Source: Gemella haemolysans (lineage in GTDB: Bacteria; Bacillota; Bacilli; Staphylococcales; Gemellaceae). From it: 64,000 bases of DNA. The notes below the pieces were generated by a model, which saw nothing but the letters and a program-made list of their open reading frames with translations, searched no databases and was not told where the DNA came from. Shown in pieces: positions 8,864-17,087 of this stretch. The position numbers and the translations under genes are program-made. The stretch spans positions 826,541 through 890,540 of the forward strand of contig NZ_CP050965.1 in assembly GCF_012273215.1 (NCBI RefSeq), written 5' to 3'. Position 1 is the first letter of the stretch. The number at the start of each line of letters is the position of its first letter.

Positions 8864-10165
8864 TTATTTCTCCAATTCTTTTTGAGTTTCTACTAAAGCC
8901 GTATAATTCGGAATAGCAATTGCATATTTCTCTTTATAACTTTTTAGTTTTTCAACTGCTTCTGAAATACTTTCTAAAACAACTACATTAGCATTAAGTC
9001 CTGAATACTTCAATCTCAACGCTAATTCTTTTGCTCGCTTACCAGAGCAGATAATATTATTTATCTTTTGTCCGTTCAGTATGTCAAAATCAGTATCCCA
9101 AATCCATGATATATCAATACCATCAGCACCATTATCATTCAATACTAATAGATAGTTTATTTCTTCTTTTATCGAATTAGCAATTGCTAAAGAAGCATTC
9201 AATCCAGCAGGATTTTTTGCTAGATTTAATAAAACTGTTGAACCGCTAGCTAAAGAAATACTCTGCATACGTCCATTAGTCGCAGTATATGATTCTAAAC
9301 CGTATTTTATTTTTTCATCTTGTAATCCAAGTTCTTTTAAAAGTGAATAAGCTGCAAGTAAATTATATATATTATAATCACCAGCTAGTTTTGTTTCAAT
9401 CAAAGTATCTTCATTAATAGTCATATTAATAAATGGTTCTACAGTAGCATTAGTTACTTCATATTTAACATCTCGGTGTTTAAAATCACATTTAGAACAG
9501 TGGTAAAAACCAAGTTGACTATAGTGAACATGATCATAAATTAATTCCATTCCACAATTAGGACAGAATTTAGATTCTGAAATACCAAAATCAGAAAATT
9601 TATAAGCATCTTTTGAAATACCAAAGTATATATTATCTTCACCATATTTTGAAAGCCTTGCAACGAAAGGATCATCACTGTTTAATATAAGTTGAATATT
9701 TTTCCCTTCTAGTTGTTCGCCTATTGTTGCTATCAAAGTATCAATTTCACCGAATCTATCAATCTGATCTCTGAAGAAATTATTGATAACAAATTTAGTA
9801 GGAGTAATATATTTCATTACCCTTCTAATTGAACCTTCATCAATTTCGATAATAGCTAACTTTGTATCATTTTTAGCTTGAATGGCAAAAGTTGAAATAA
9901 TTCCATCCAACATATTTGCTCCTTCAAAGTTGTTTATGAAATTTTCTCCAGCAGTTTTTAGAGTATGTCCAATAAGATTTGATGTAGTTGTCTTACCATT
10001 TGTTCCAGTTACGAATACAATTTCATCAAAATCACTAGCCAGTTTCGTTAGTACATTGTCATTTACTTTTCTTAATACTTTACCCGGTAAATCCGTTCCT
10101 TTTTTACCTGCAATTTTACTAGCAGTTCTAGTTAATTTCGCTAAATTTCTATAAAATCCTAGCAT
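8864..10165 (-). CDS. murT: Lipid II isoglutaminyl synthase, ligase subunit MurT
   Basis: A 433-residue Mur-ligase relative. The ATP site is VTGTNGKTTTSN (52-63). A ribbon-type zinc site inserted in the central domain shows four cysteines (C200, C203, C222, C225), which is diagnostic of MurT rather than MurC-F. The C-terminal DUF1727 domain follows. With GatD it amidates the D-Glu side chain of lipid II on the inner membrane face. It starts 11 bases after the response regulator gene, so cell-wall precursor amidation is cotranscribed with that regulator here. Confidence 0.95.
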   Translation of the reverse strand: MLGFYRNLAKLTRTASKIAGKKGTDLPGKVLRKVNDNVLTKLASDFDEIVFVTGTNGKTTTSNLIGHTLKTAGENFINNFEGANMLDGIISTFAIQAKNDTKLAIIEIDEGSIRRVMKYITPTKFVINNFFRDQIDRFGEIDTLIATIGEQLEGKNIQLILNSDDPFVARLSKYGEDNIYFGISKDAYKFSDFGISESKFCPNCGMELIYDHVHYSQLGFYHCSKCDFKHRDVKYEVTNATVEPFINMTINEDTLIETKLAGDYNIYNLLAAYSLLKELGLQDEKIKYGLESYTATNGRMQSISLASGSTVLLNLAKNPAGLNASLAIANSIKEEINYLLVLNDNGADGIDISWIWDTDFDILNGQKINNIICSGKRAKELALRLKYSGLNANVVVLESISEAVEKLKSYKEKYAIAIPNYTALVETQKELEK

Positions 10166-10176
10166 GTTTTCTCCTT

Positions 10177-10893
10177 TTATAGACTATTTTGTGATGTATC
10201 AAATTTATACCCTATTCCCCAAACAGTAACAATCATCTGAGCAACCTTTGGAGAAATTTTATCGAATTTTTTTCTTACACGCTTGATATGAGTATCTACA
10301 GTTCTTAAATCAGAATAAAAATCATAATCCCATACAGCACGTAAAATTTCATTACGCTTAAAAGCCTTATCCGGTGATTTAGCTAAAAACAGTAATAAAT
10401 CAAACTCTTTAGGTGTTAATAAAACTTCACTATCCTCAACAATTACTTTATGTGAATTAACATCAATAATTAAACCAGGGAAAACTAACACATCCTTCGT
10501 ATATAGCTCCGGAGTATAAAATACACTACGTTTTGTACGTTGAAGAATAGCATTGATCCTTAACATAAGCTCTCTCGGACTAAACGGTTTAATTACATAA
10601 TCATCTGCACCTAATTCAAAACCTTCAACCCTACTTTGTTCATCTGCTTGGGCAGACATTATTATTACAGGAGTAGCCTTAGTTTTTCTAAGTTCAGATA
10701 GAATAGACTTACCATTTAACATCGGTAATTGCACATCTAATAACACACAAGAATAATCCATATATTTTAGACGTTCTAAACCATCATGACCATTACTAGC
10801 TTCATCTACAATATATCCTTCTTTTTCTAGATACATTACTAATAATTTTCTAATTCTTTCCTCATCATCTACTATTAATATTCTTTCTGCCAC
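10177..10893 (-). CDS. OmpR/PhoB-family response regulator (SrrA/ResD-like), no adjacent kinase
   Basis: A 238-residue two-domain regulator. The receiver domain (~1-120) has the acidic pair in VDDEE, the phospho-acceptor aspartate in CVLLDVQLP (about D53), and the lysine in VIKPFSP. The winged-helix DNA-binding domain occupies ~135-230 (LTPKEFDLLLFLAK, VDTHIKRVRKK, GIGYKF). Its position after scpA-scpB-rluB is that of srrA in Staphylococcus and resD in Bacillus, where a sensor kinase gene (srrB/resE) follows. Here murT follows directly, 11 bases on. Orthology to SrrA/ResD is inferred from order and overall resemblance. The partner kinase is unknown. Confidence 0.85.
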   Translation of the reverse strand: MAERILIVDDEERIRKLLVMYLEKEGYIVDEASNGHDGLERLKYMDYSCVLLDVQLPMLNGKSILSELRKTKATPVIIMSAQADEQSRVEGFELGADDYVIKPFSPRELMLRINAILQRTKRSVFYTPELYTKDVLVFPGLIIDVNSHKVIVEDSEVLLTPKEFDLLLFLAKSPDKAFKRNEILRAVWDYDFYSDLRTVDTHIKRVRKKFDKISPKVAQMIVTVWGIGYKFDTSQNSL

Positions 10894-10912
10894 AATACAT
10901 CACTTCCTAATT

Positions 10913-11644
10913 TTACTTCTCACCATTCTTAGCTTTATTAATAAGTCTTTTAACCTCGTGAATCGTAAGGGTTCTATATTCACCTTTTTTCAAACCTTCT
11001 AATGTTAAATCTTCAATAGATTCACGTTTAAGTTTCATAACTTCATATCCTAAAGCTTCAAACATTCTTCTAACTTGTCTATTTTTCCCTTCGTGGATAG
11101 TTAATCTAACTAAAGTATTACCACTCTTGTTTTTATTTTTTACGATATTCACTTCTGCTTTAGCAGTTTTATAATTATCGATTCTCACACCATTACGAAG
11201 AATTCTAAGGTGATTATCTTCTAATTTACCATTAATTTTCGCAACGTATGTCTTTCTAATCTTATGTTTAGGGTGCGTTATTAAATTAATAAACTCACCA
11301 TCATTTGACATTATAAGTGCCCCAGACGTATCGTAGTCTAGTCTTCCAACAGGTACAACACGTTCATTAACATCCTCAAAGAAGTCTTTTACACATGTTC
11401 TATCTTTTTCATCTGACATTGATGTAATAACCTTCTCAGGTTTATAAAATAGATAGTATCTCTTATTTTCTTTTAGTAAACGAACACCTTCTACGATAAT
11501 AATATCACTTGGTTCGGCTTTTACACCTAGTTCTTTTACAACTTCTCCATTAACACTTACTTTTCCATCAAGAATTAATTGTTCTGCCTTTCTTCTTGAA
11601 GTATATCCTGATGCAGCTATTAATTTTTGCAGTCTTTCTGCCAT
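10913..11644 (-). CDS. rluB: 23S rRNA pseudouridine synthase RluB (RsuA/RluB family)
   Basis: A 243-residue enzyme with an N-terminal S4 RNA-binding domain (~2-60; LQKLIAASGYTSRRKAEQLI) and a catalytic domain containing GRLDYDTSGALI, whose aspartate attacks the target uridine. Family members make pseudouridine near position 2605 of 23S rRNA; the exact target is inferred. The gene lies 9 bases downstream of scpB and 19 upstream of the response regulator, the standard Bacillales order. Confidence 0.93.
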   Translation of the reverse strand: MAERLQKLIAASGYTSRRKAEQLILDGKVSVNGEVVKELGVKAEPSDIIIVEGVRLLKENKRYYLFYKPEKVITSMSDEKDRTCVKDFFEDVNERVVPVGRLDYDTSGALIMSNDGEFINLITHPKHKIRKTYVAKINGKLEDNHLRILRNGVRIDNYKTAKAEVNIVKNKNKSGNTLVRLTIHEGKNRQVRRMFEALGYEVMKLKRESIEDLTLEGLKKGEYRTLTIHEVKRLINKAKNGEK

Positions 11645-11653
11645 CTCATCCTC

Positions 11654-12202
11654 CTAATTTTGTAAAAATTTACTAATCTCTTCATTACTAACAATTTCCG
11701 ATTTTGGTAATTGTTCTAAACTTTCTAACCCAAAAACATCTAAAAAAATGTCTGTAGTTTCATATAACTTAGGCTTACCAATAGTATCCAAAGTCTTATT
11801 CGATACTATAAGCTCTTTACTAACAAGAGAGTGTAATATAGAATCACTACTTACACCCCTTATCTTATCAATTTGAACTTTTGTAATTGGTTGATTATAA
11901 GCAATTATCGCTAATGTTTCTAGAGAAGCTTTAGATAACTTAACTAGATTTTTAGAAATAACAGCTTTTTTTATTACCTCTGTCATTTCATCTCTTAAGA
12001 GCATTTTATAAGTTGATCCAAATTTTTTAATAATCAACGAATTATTGATTTTATTATAATCTTCACAGAACACATTCAACATGTTTTCCGCTTCGTGTTG
12101 TTCCACCTCCATAAAGGTAGAAAAATATTCAATATTAAGACCATCTTCACCTTTCATGAAGAGTAAAGCCTCAATTATTTTCTTTGTTTCATCTAATAGC
12201 AT
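11654..12202 (-). CDS. scpB: Segregation and condensation protein B
   Basis: A 182-residue protein with two winged-helix domains. Motifs such as IIEALLF at the N-terminus and SLETLAIIAYNQPITK near residue 90 are typical. ScpB binds ScpA and SMC to form the bacterial condensin that organises and segregates the chromosome. It begins 1 base after the scpA stop, indicating coupling. Length is in the normal range. Confidence 0.95.
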   Translation of the reverse strand: MLLDETKKIIEALLFMKGEDGLNIEYFSTFMEVEQHEAENMLNVFCEDYNKINNSLIIKKFGSTYKMLLRDEMTEVIKKAVISKNLVKLSKASLETLAIIAYNQPITKVQIDKIRGVSSDSILHSLVSKELIVSNKTLDTIGKPKLYETTDIFLDVFGLESLEQLPKSEIVSNEEISKFLQN

Positions 12203-12203
12203 A

Positions 12204-12905
12204 TTAATTTTCCTTTAATTTATATTCTAAAATGATTTCACCATCTTTGTCAACACATAATAATTCTTGTTCTTTTATCATAGCTAAGATTCCCATAAAC
12301 ATCAAGACTATCTCATTTTTTTGAGAATATGTTTTTACAAGATCAAAAAAGTGCATCTTAGGCCTATCCCTAAACTTATGAACAAGTTCCTCTTTTACCT
12401 GTTCAAACGAGACTTCTCTACGATAGCTAATTAAAGAAACTTCGCTATCTTTTTCATCGAAAGATCTAAGTATATTCTCCATCGCCCTTAACAATTTAGT
12501 AGAAGGTATTCGAAGTGATTCGACACTACCTTCTACTTCTATATTAGCACTTTCTTTATCTAAAAATTGAGCTCTCATTCTTTGAAGATTGTCTAGTTTT
12601 TCACTCAATTCTTTGTAATTCTTATAATCAAGAAGCTGTTGAACTAGATCCTCTTCATCATCAATATTTTCATCTTCAAACTTAGGAAGTAAATTCTTAC
12701 TTTTTATATGAAGCAAAGTTGCTGCCATAACAATATATTCTTCTGCATTCTCTAAAGAAAATTCATCGTTATTATTTATATATTCCAGATAACTCTCTGT
12801 TAGACGCGCTATAGGAATATTATAAATATCAATTTCCATCTTTTCTATCAAATGTAAAAGTAAATCAAGTGGTCCTTGAAAAACCTCTAAGTTAACATTA
12901 TACAT
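12204..12905 (-). CDS. scpA: Segregation and condensation protein A (kleisin)
   Basis: A 233-residue kleisin. The N-terminal EVFQGPLDLLLHLIEK signature is clear, and the C-terminal winged helix that touches the SMC head is present (LVHKFRDRP onwards). It bridges SMC heads with ScpB. It lies 5 bases after the xerD-like gene and before scpB, so segregation genes are grouped with a (degenerate) chromosome-dimer-type recombinase gene. Confidence 0.95.
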   Translation of the reverse strand: MYNVNLEVFQGPLDLLLHLIEKMEIDIYNIPIARLTESYLEYINNNDEFSLENAEEYIVMAATLLHIKSKNLLPKFEDENIDDEEDLVQQLLDYKNYKELSEKLDNLQRMRAQFLDKESANIEVEGSVESLRIPSTKLLRAMENILRSFDEKDSEVSLISYRREVSFEQVKEELVHKFRDRPKMHFFDLVKTYSQKNEIVLMFMGILAMIKEQELLCVDKDGEIILEYKLKEN

Positions 12906-12910
12906 TAATT

Positions 12911-13816
12911 TTATCCTTTATTAATTGTTTTTCTTGGATGATTAGTCATTGTTCTTTTAGATTTATTCCCCTCTAAACTTGAGAAATACAATTTTAAGCT
13001 ATGAATATTTTTTAGCCCAAGTAGTTCTTGAACTTCTTCAGCTGGAACTTTATCCTCAAGTAAATGGATCGCTAAAGAATTTCTAAAATTCATAGTATTT
13101 AATTCTTTCGTCAAACCTAAATCCTGTTGACGTTTTTTAAATATTTTCCAGAAACCTTGGCGACTTATACCTTCACCATCATGATTTAAGAATAACTTAC
13201 TATCGTCCTTAATATCAGGATATTCCTTTTTTAACTCAGTAATATAATTTTCAATCGCTTCAACTGATTCTCTATTCAAAGCGACAGTTCTATATCCTTC
13301 TTTCTTTCTATATTTTAAAAATCCAATAGTAGTATTTACATCTTTAAGTTCAAGGTTAATACATTCTGTAGGTTTTATACCTATAGAATAAGATAATTCA
13401 AATATCGCTTTATCTCTATAACCAATAAGATTATGTGTTTTCACATCTAAAATTTTTGAAATTTCTTGTCTTGTAAAAATTACCAAATCTTGGTGCTCTT
13501 CTTTATCAATATGTACATCGATATTTATTCTATTAGGAATAATTTTTTCCATCCATAAATATTCTACAAAAATATGAACAGTAGAAATCGTTCTTGATAA
13601 TGTCGCTGATGAATACTCTTTTTCTCTTAAGTAATCAATATATCTAGAAATGAATTCCTCATTAAGCCATGAATAATCATCTGTTGAATATCCTCTTTCA
13701 GCTAAATATAAAAAGATTTTTTTCAAATCTCTATCGTACGAATTAATAGTGTTAGTTGAAAACTCTTTTCTATTTATTAGATATTCATTAAAATTGTTTA
13801 ATACTGTTTCACTCAT
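12911..13816 (-). CDS. XerD-like tyrosine recombinase with degenerate active site
   Basis: A 301-residue protein with the XerD layout: an N-terminal SAM-like DNA-binding domain (~1-90) and a C-terminal recombinase domain (~108-290). It sits where XerD-type genes occur next to scpAB. Of the six usual catalytic residues, the first arginine is lysine (K148 in GIKPTE instead of GLRxSE), the HxLRH histidine is methionine (M242 in TMNFRNS), and the LGH histidine is leucine (L268 in LGLKN). The box-II lysine (about K171), second arginine (R245) and tyrosine (Y277) remain. DNA binding is plausible; normal strand exchange at dif is doubtful. Streptococcal 'XerD-like' proteins from the same neighbourhood are a known parallel. 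The reading frame is intact, so it is probably under selection. Confidence 0.85.
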   Translation of the reverse strand: MSETVLNNFNEYLINRKEFSTNTINSYDRDLKKIFLYLAERGYSTDDYSWLNEEFISRYIDYLREKEYSSATLSRTISTVHIFVEYLWMEKIIPNRINIDVHIDKEEHQDLVIFTRQEISKILDVKTHNLIGYRDKAIFELSYSIGIKPTECINLELKDVNTTIGFLKYRKKEGYRTVALNRESVEAIENYITELKKEYPDIKDDSKLFLNHDGEGISRQGFWKIFKKRQQDLGLTKELNTMNFRNSLAIHLLEDKVPAEEVQELLGLKNIHSLKLYFSSLEGNKSKRTMTNHPRKTINKG

Positions 13817-13866
13817 ATAAATACCCCCTTAATATTAAAGCTACCCTATTTTTTGTTTCTATATTG

Positions 13867-13894
13867 ATTATAACATCTATAAAACTTTATGTAA
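13867..13894 (-). promoter_or_regulatory. Promoter of the xerD-like-scpAB-rluB-regulator-murT-gatD operon
   Basis: Minus strand: -35 TTACAT (13889-13894), 16-base spacer, -10 TATAAT (13867-13872), about 50 bases before the ATG. No convincing internal terminator is seen down to gatD; gaps between genes are 1 to 19 bases. Confidence 0.65.
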
Positions 13895-13924
13895 ATGCAT
13901 TTATAACAATTTTTCTTGAAATAT

Positions 13925-13985
13925 AAAAAATTCCAAGACAATTTAAAAAGCTAATTAAAACTTTCTAAAACCGCCTTGAAATTTT
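13925..13985 (-). terminator. Probable terminator after the DUF1275 gene
   Basis: Minus strand AAATTTCAAG pairs with CTTGGAATTT across a long A+T-rich loop and is followed by TTTTTTATAT. The loop is long, so this is a moderate call. Confidence 0.5.
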
Positions 13986-13991
13986 ATTATT

Positions 13992-14714
13992 TTATACTAA
14001 TTTTTTTCTTCCGAATTTGTTATAAATAACAACAATAAAAACTAAATTAACGGAAATTATACCAATAGGAACAATAATCGCTTTATGTAAATAATATTTC
14101 GACATAGCAGCTCCTAAAATTACTCCGAATAAAAATACACTAATTACTGTAGAATAAATAATCAATGGAGTTTTACTCTCTTGTTTTTTCAAAACAACAA
14201 GCTTGTATAGATGCTCACTCATAGAACGTAAGTTACCAGTACAAAATACACTCGCAAATACTAAATTATTAACTTTTCTAAAACCATCATATTGAATTGC
14301 GCAAATGAAAGAAATAACGATAGGTCTTACATCGATTCCAAAAAACTGATGTTTTACTGAAATTACTATTAAAGCTGTCATTTGTATCAATAATAACATA
14401 AATATATGCTTGAAAATAGATAACTCTTTGTATCTATACTCAATAAATTTACTTACTAATACTCCTACAACAAAAGAAAATATAGGAATTAAATAATGTA
14501 GTACTTCTCCAAAATTCCCCTCGATCAAATCAATACCTACAAAAATTAAATTCCCCGTTTGAGCATTAGCAAAAATACCTCCACAGTTAACAAATGTATA
14601 TGCATCAAAAAAACCACCCATAACCGTTAATAATAAACAGAACATCAATTGTTCATGTACTGGAAGATTTTTATTGATCAATGTCTCTCGTAAATTCATA
14701 AACTCTAAAATCAC
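13992..14714 (-). CDS. YoaK/DUF1275-family membrane protein
   Basis: A 240-residue integral membrane protein with about six hydrophobic segments. The N-terminal stretch with GGFFDAYTFVNCGG and ANAQTGNLIF is the conserved signature of the YoaK (DUF1275) family. Function in this family is not established; a transport role is often guessed. It is 12 bases downstream of the NUDIX gene and forms a two-gene unit with it. Confidence 0.8.
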   Translation of the reverse strand: MILEFMNLRETLINKNLPVHEQLMFCLLLTVMGGFFDAYTFVNCGGIFANAQTGNLIFVGIDLIEGNFGEVLHYLIPIFSFVVGVLVSKFIEYRYKELSIFKHIFMLLLIQMTALIVISVKHQFFGIDVRPIVISFICAIQYDGFRKVNNLVFASVFCTGNLRSMSEHLYKLVVLKKQESKTPLIIYSTVISVFLFGVILGAAMSKYYLHKAIIVPIGIISVNLVFIVVIYNKFGRKKLV

Positions 14715-14726
14715 TCCTCATAAAAA

Positions 14727-15611
14727 TTAATCAAATATAGTTTTCCAATTTTCGATATTATTATAACAATCAAAACACATTTCTAATTGTTTTTTCGTCG
14801 TTCTTGTTGTTGATAATTCTGGTAATTCATCAAGTGAATAAAATTCTGCTCCCAATGTTTCAGTATTTTCAACAAAACTATGACTCACATATTCACATAA
14901 AACAAACACCTTAACCATTCCAAATGGAAAATTGACATGGTGATGTCTATTATAATCAAGTACTGCAATAATTTTCACAGGATTAACCACCGCTCCTGCT
15001 TCCTCACTAGCTTCTTTTATCGCATTTTCCTTAATACTCATATTAACATCTTGATAGCCACCTGGAAGAGCCCACTTACCATCTAATTGCTCTTTAACTA
15101 GTAAAATTTTATTATCTTTAATAACAGCAGCTCTTGTTTCTACTTTAGGTGTTTGATACCCCAATTCTCCAGCAAAATCCAGCTTAACTTTCTCTATAGG
15201 AATATCATATTTAAACGATAACATCTCGCAAGCAATTTCTCTAATTCTTTCTGATCGCTCTCTATCAAATTTATCTTTACTATAAGCTAAACTACATTGA
15301 GAAAGAAATTGAAGCTCTTGTGCCCATTTTTTCCAAACATCATTTTTAAACACTCTTACTACATCTTCAATATTCCTAATGAAAATAGCATCTTTTACAT
15401 CTAGAAAATCGTACTCTTTTTTCATTAAGAATACATTAACCAATGTAGAACTAAGGTTATTTTTATTATCAGTTAAAAACAAAACATTAGATTCAAAAAT
15501 GACTGGACTTTCAATAAATTCAAAAGGTATCTCGTTATCAAAAAACACTTGTTTTATATCAGTTGAAATATTGTCTTTTAAATTATTATCGATATATAAT
15601 TTTTGATACAT
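14727..15611 (-). CDS. NUDIX hydrolase with N-terminal extension
   Basis: A 294-residue protein. Residues ~95-155 match the helical domain usually preceding a subclass of NUDIX enzymes (WAQELQFLSQCSLAYSKDKFD), and the NUDIX fold follows. Its box is WALPGGYQDVNMSIKENA then KEASEEAGA; the glutamate of the first half is replaced, as is common in that subclass with the GGxxDV form, while the metal-binding EE pair is kept. Such enzymes act on nucleoside diphosphate derivatives such as ADP-ribose or sugars; the substrate here is unknown. The first ~90 residues match no domain I recognise. First gene of a two-gene unit with the DUF1275 protein. Confidence 0.75.
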   Translation of the reverse strand: MYQKLYIDNNLKDNISTDIKQVFFDNEIPFEFIESPVIFESNVLFLTDNKNNLSSTLVNVFLMKKEYDFLDVKDAIFIRNIEDVVRVFKNDVWKKWAQELQFLSQCSLAYSKDKFDRERSERIREIACEMLSFKYDIPIEKVKLDFAGELGYQTPKVETRAAVIKDNKILLVKEQLDGKWALPGGYQDVNMSIKENAIKEASEEAGAVVNPVKIIAVLDYNRHHHVNFPFGMVKVFVLCEYVSHSFVENTETLGAEFYSLDELPELSTTRTTKKQLEMCFDCYNNIENWKTIFD

Positions 15612-15784
15612 AAACTACCTCCACAATTTTATTTATTTTATTGTATCATATTTTTTGTAAATTTCTAGTAAAATAATGAAAATTCCAATTAGTTTTCATA
15701 GTTTTCTAGAACTAATATATTAATCATACTTATACTCTAATTATTACACACAAATGTTATAAATACAATTTATTAATAAAAATG

Positions 15785-15813
15785 TTGCTAGATTTCAATA
15801 ATAGTTGTATAAT
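15785..15813 (+). promoter_or_regulatory. Promoter of the DUF2929 gene
   Basis: -35 TTGCTA (15785-15790), 17-base spacer, -10 TATAAT (15808-15813). An AAGGAG site at 15834-15839 selects the downstream ATG. Confidence 0.75.
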
Positions 15814-15847
15814 AAGTAGTGTAAGAAAAAATTAAGGAGTGATAACG

Positions 15848-16030
15848 ATGAAATATATTATTTCACTAATTTGGTCATTTATATTCGCATTTATTGTAAT
15901 ATTTATCGTATCATCTATTTTAGGTAGCAATGGTGAAGTTAATACACTTCGTGACTGTGCTATTCTTTCTGTAATGTTTACAGTATTTGTTGCATTACTA
16001 GACGCTGTAGGTTTAGATAAAAAACGTTAA
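15848..16030 (+). CDS. Small two-helix membrane protein, DUF2929 (YjzD-like)
   Basis: A 60-residue protein consisting of two hydrophobic segments separated by a short polar turn (GSNGEVNTLRDC) and a basic C-terminus (DKKR). The MKYIISLIWSFIF start resembles the DUF2929/YjzD family, of unknown function. The ATG at 15848 is chosen because AAGGAG lies 8 bases upstream; a GTG nine bases earlier overlaps that site. It has its own promoter and a terminator just behind. Confidence 0.75.
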   Translation: MKYIISLIWSFIFAFIVIFIVSSILGSNGEVNTLRDCAILSVMFTVFVALLDAVGLDKKR

Positions 16031-16070
16031 ACGAAGCTATTTATTAATTCAATAAAAATTTTTCACAGAA

Positions 16071-16110
16071 GAAAGTAGGCATTGAGGTAAATCCTCTTTC
16101 CTACTTTTTC
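16071..16110 (+). terminator. Terminator after the DUF2929 gene
   Basis: AAAGTAGG pairs with CCTACTTT, with an inner GAGG/CCTC pairing, followed by TTTTCTTT. Confidence 0.8.
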
Positions 16111-16136
16111 TTTAAATATGAGGAGATGATAATATA

Positions 16137-16610
16137 ATGAATAATGTATTAGCTACTATGTGCTATATTGATAATGGCGATAGTTTCTTAATGTTAAAAA
16201 GAACAAAGAAAGAAAACGATATTCACGAAGGATTAACAATTAGTGTGGGTGGTAAGTTTGAGCCTGGGGAAAGTCCTGAAGATTGCATAATTAGAGAGGT
16301 AAAAGAAGAAACAAACTTAGATATTATTAACCCTAAATTAAGAGGTATCATTACCTTCCCTAATTTCGATGGCGAACGTGACTGGTATACATATGTATTT
16401 ACTGCACCTAACTACAAAGGTAAACTGACAGAAGATTGTAATGAAGGTGATTTAGTATGGGTGAAAAAATCTGAAATCCAAAATATAAAAACTTGGGAAG
16501 GTGATTATATCTTTCTAGATTGGTTGGTTAAAGATAAACCATTCTTCTCAGCTAAATTTAATTACAAAAATAATGAATTCGTAGACTACGAAGTTACATT
16601 TTATGAATAA
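16137..16610 (+). CDS. NUDIX hydrolase, MutT/8-oxo-dGTPase-like
   Basis: A 157-residue NUDIX protein with a complete box: GGKFEPGESPEDC followed by REVKEETNL (about residues 38-60). It resembles the MutT/MutX group of Gram-positive cocci, which hydrolyse oxidised purine nucleoside triphosphates and protect the nucleotide pool; that activity is inferred from resemblance. A GAGGAG site precedes the ATG. It lies 18 bases before a thioesterase gene on the same strand, so the two are likely cotranscribed. Confidence 0.8.
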   Translation: MNNVLATMCYIDNGDSFLMLKRTKKENDIHEGLTISVGGKFEPGESPEDCIIREVKEETNLDIINPKLRGIITFPNFDGERDWYTYVFTAPNYKGKLTEDCNEGDLVWVKKSEIQNIKTWEGDYIFLDWLVKDKPFFSAKFNYKNNEFVDYEVTFYE

Positions 16611-16628
16611 TTTAATAGGAGTAAAATT

Positions 16629-17012
16629 ATGAATATAGAAATTAATAAGCAATTCAAACAAAAATATATCGTGTCAGATACAAACACAGCTAAATTCATG
16701 GGAAGCGGTGATCTTGAAGTATTAGCTACTCCAAGTCTTGTGGCATTTATGGAAAATGCTGCTAAAACATACCTGAACACTTTCTTATCAAATGAATTTG
16801 GGAGTGTTGGAAGCAATATAAATATAAACCATCTTGCTCCTACTTTAGTTGGAAAAGAAATTACAATTCAAGGAGAAGTTACTGAGGTTATTAAAGAAAA
16901 AGTCATTATTTTTTCTTTAGAAGCATTCGAAGAAGATAAAAAAATCGGCGACGCTTCTCATACAAGGGTAATTATTAATAATGAAAAATTTATCGATAAA
17001 TTAACTAACTAA
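16629..17012 (+). CDS. Hotdog-fold thioesterase, fluoroacetyl-CoA-thioesterase-like
   Basis: A 127-residue single-domain protein. The pattern TPSLVAFMENAAKTYL (34-49) then GSNININHLAPT and a C-terminal GDASHTRVII strand fits the FlK-like group of predicted acyl-CoA thioesterases. Physiological substrate unknown. It follows the NUDIX gene and shares a bidirectional terminator with codY. Confidence 0.75.
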   Translation: MNIEINKQFKQKYIVSDTNTAKFMGSGDLEVLATPSLVAFMENAAKTYLNTFLSNEFGSVGSNININHLAPTLVGKEITIQGEVTEVIKEKVIIFSLEAFEEDKKIGDASHTRVIINNEKFIDKLTN

Positions 17013-17032
17013 AATACTAAATATTATTTACG

Positions 17033-17073
17033 TAAAAAAGAAAGGCTGTAAATCTACAACCTTTCTTTTATTA
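17033..17073. terminator. Bidirectional terminator between thioesterase and codY
   Basis: AAAGAAAGG pairs with CCTTTCTTT between convergent genes, with A/T runs on both flanks. Confidence 0.85.
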
Positions 17074-17087
17074 TACAATTTTACTTA

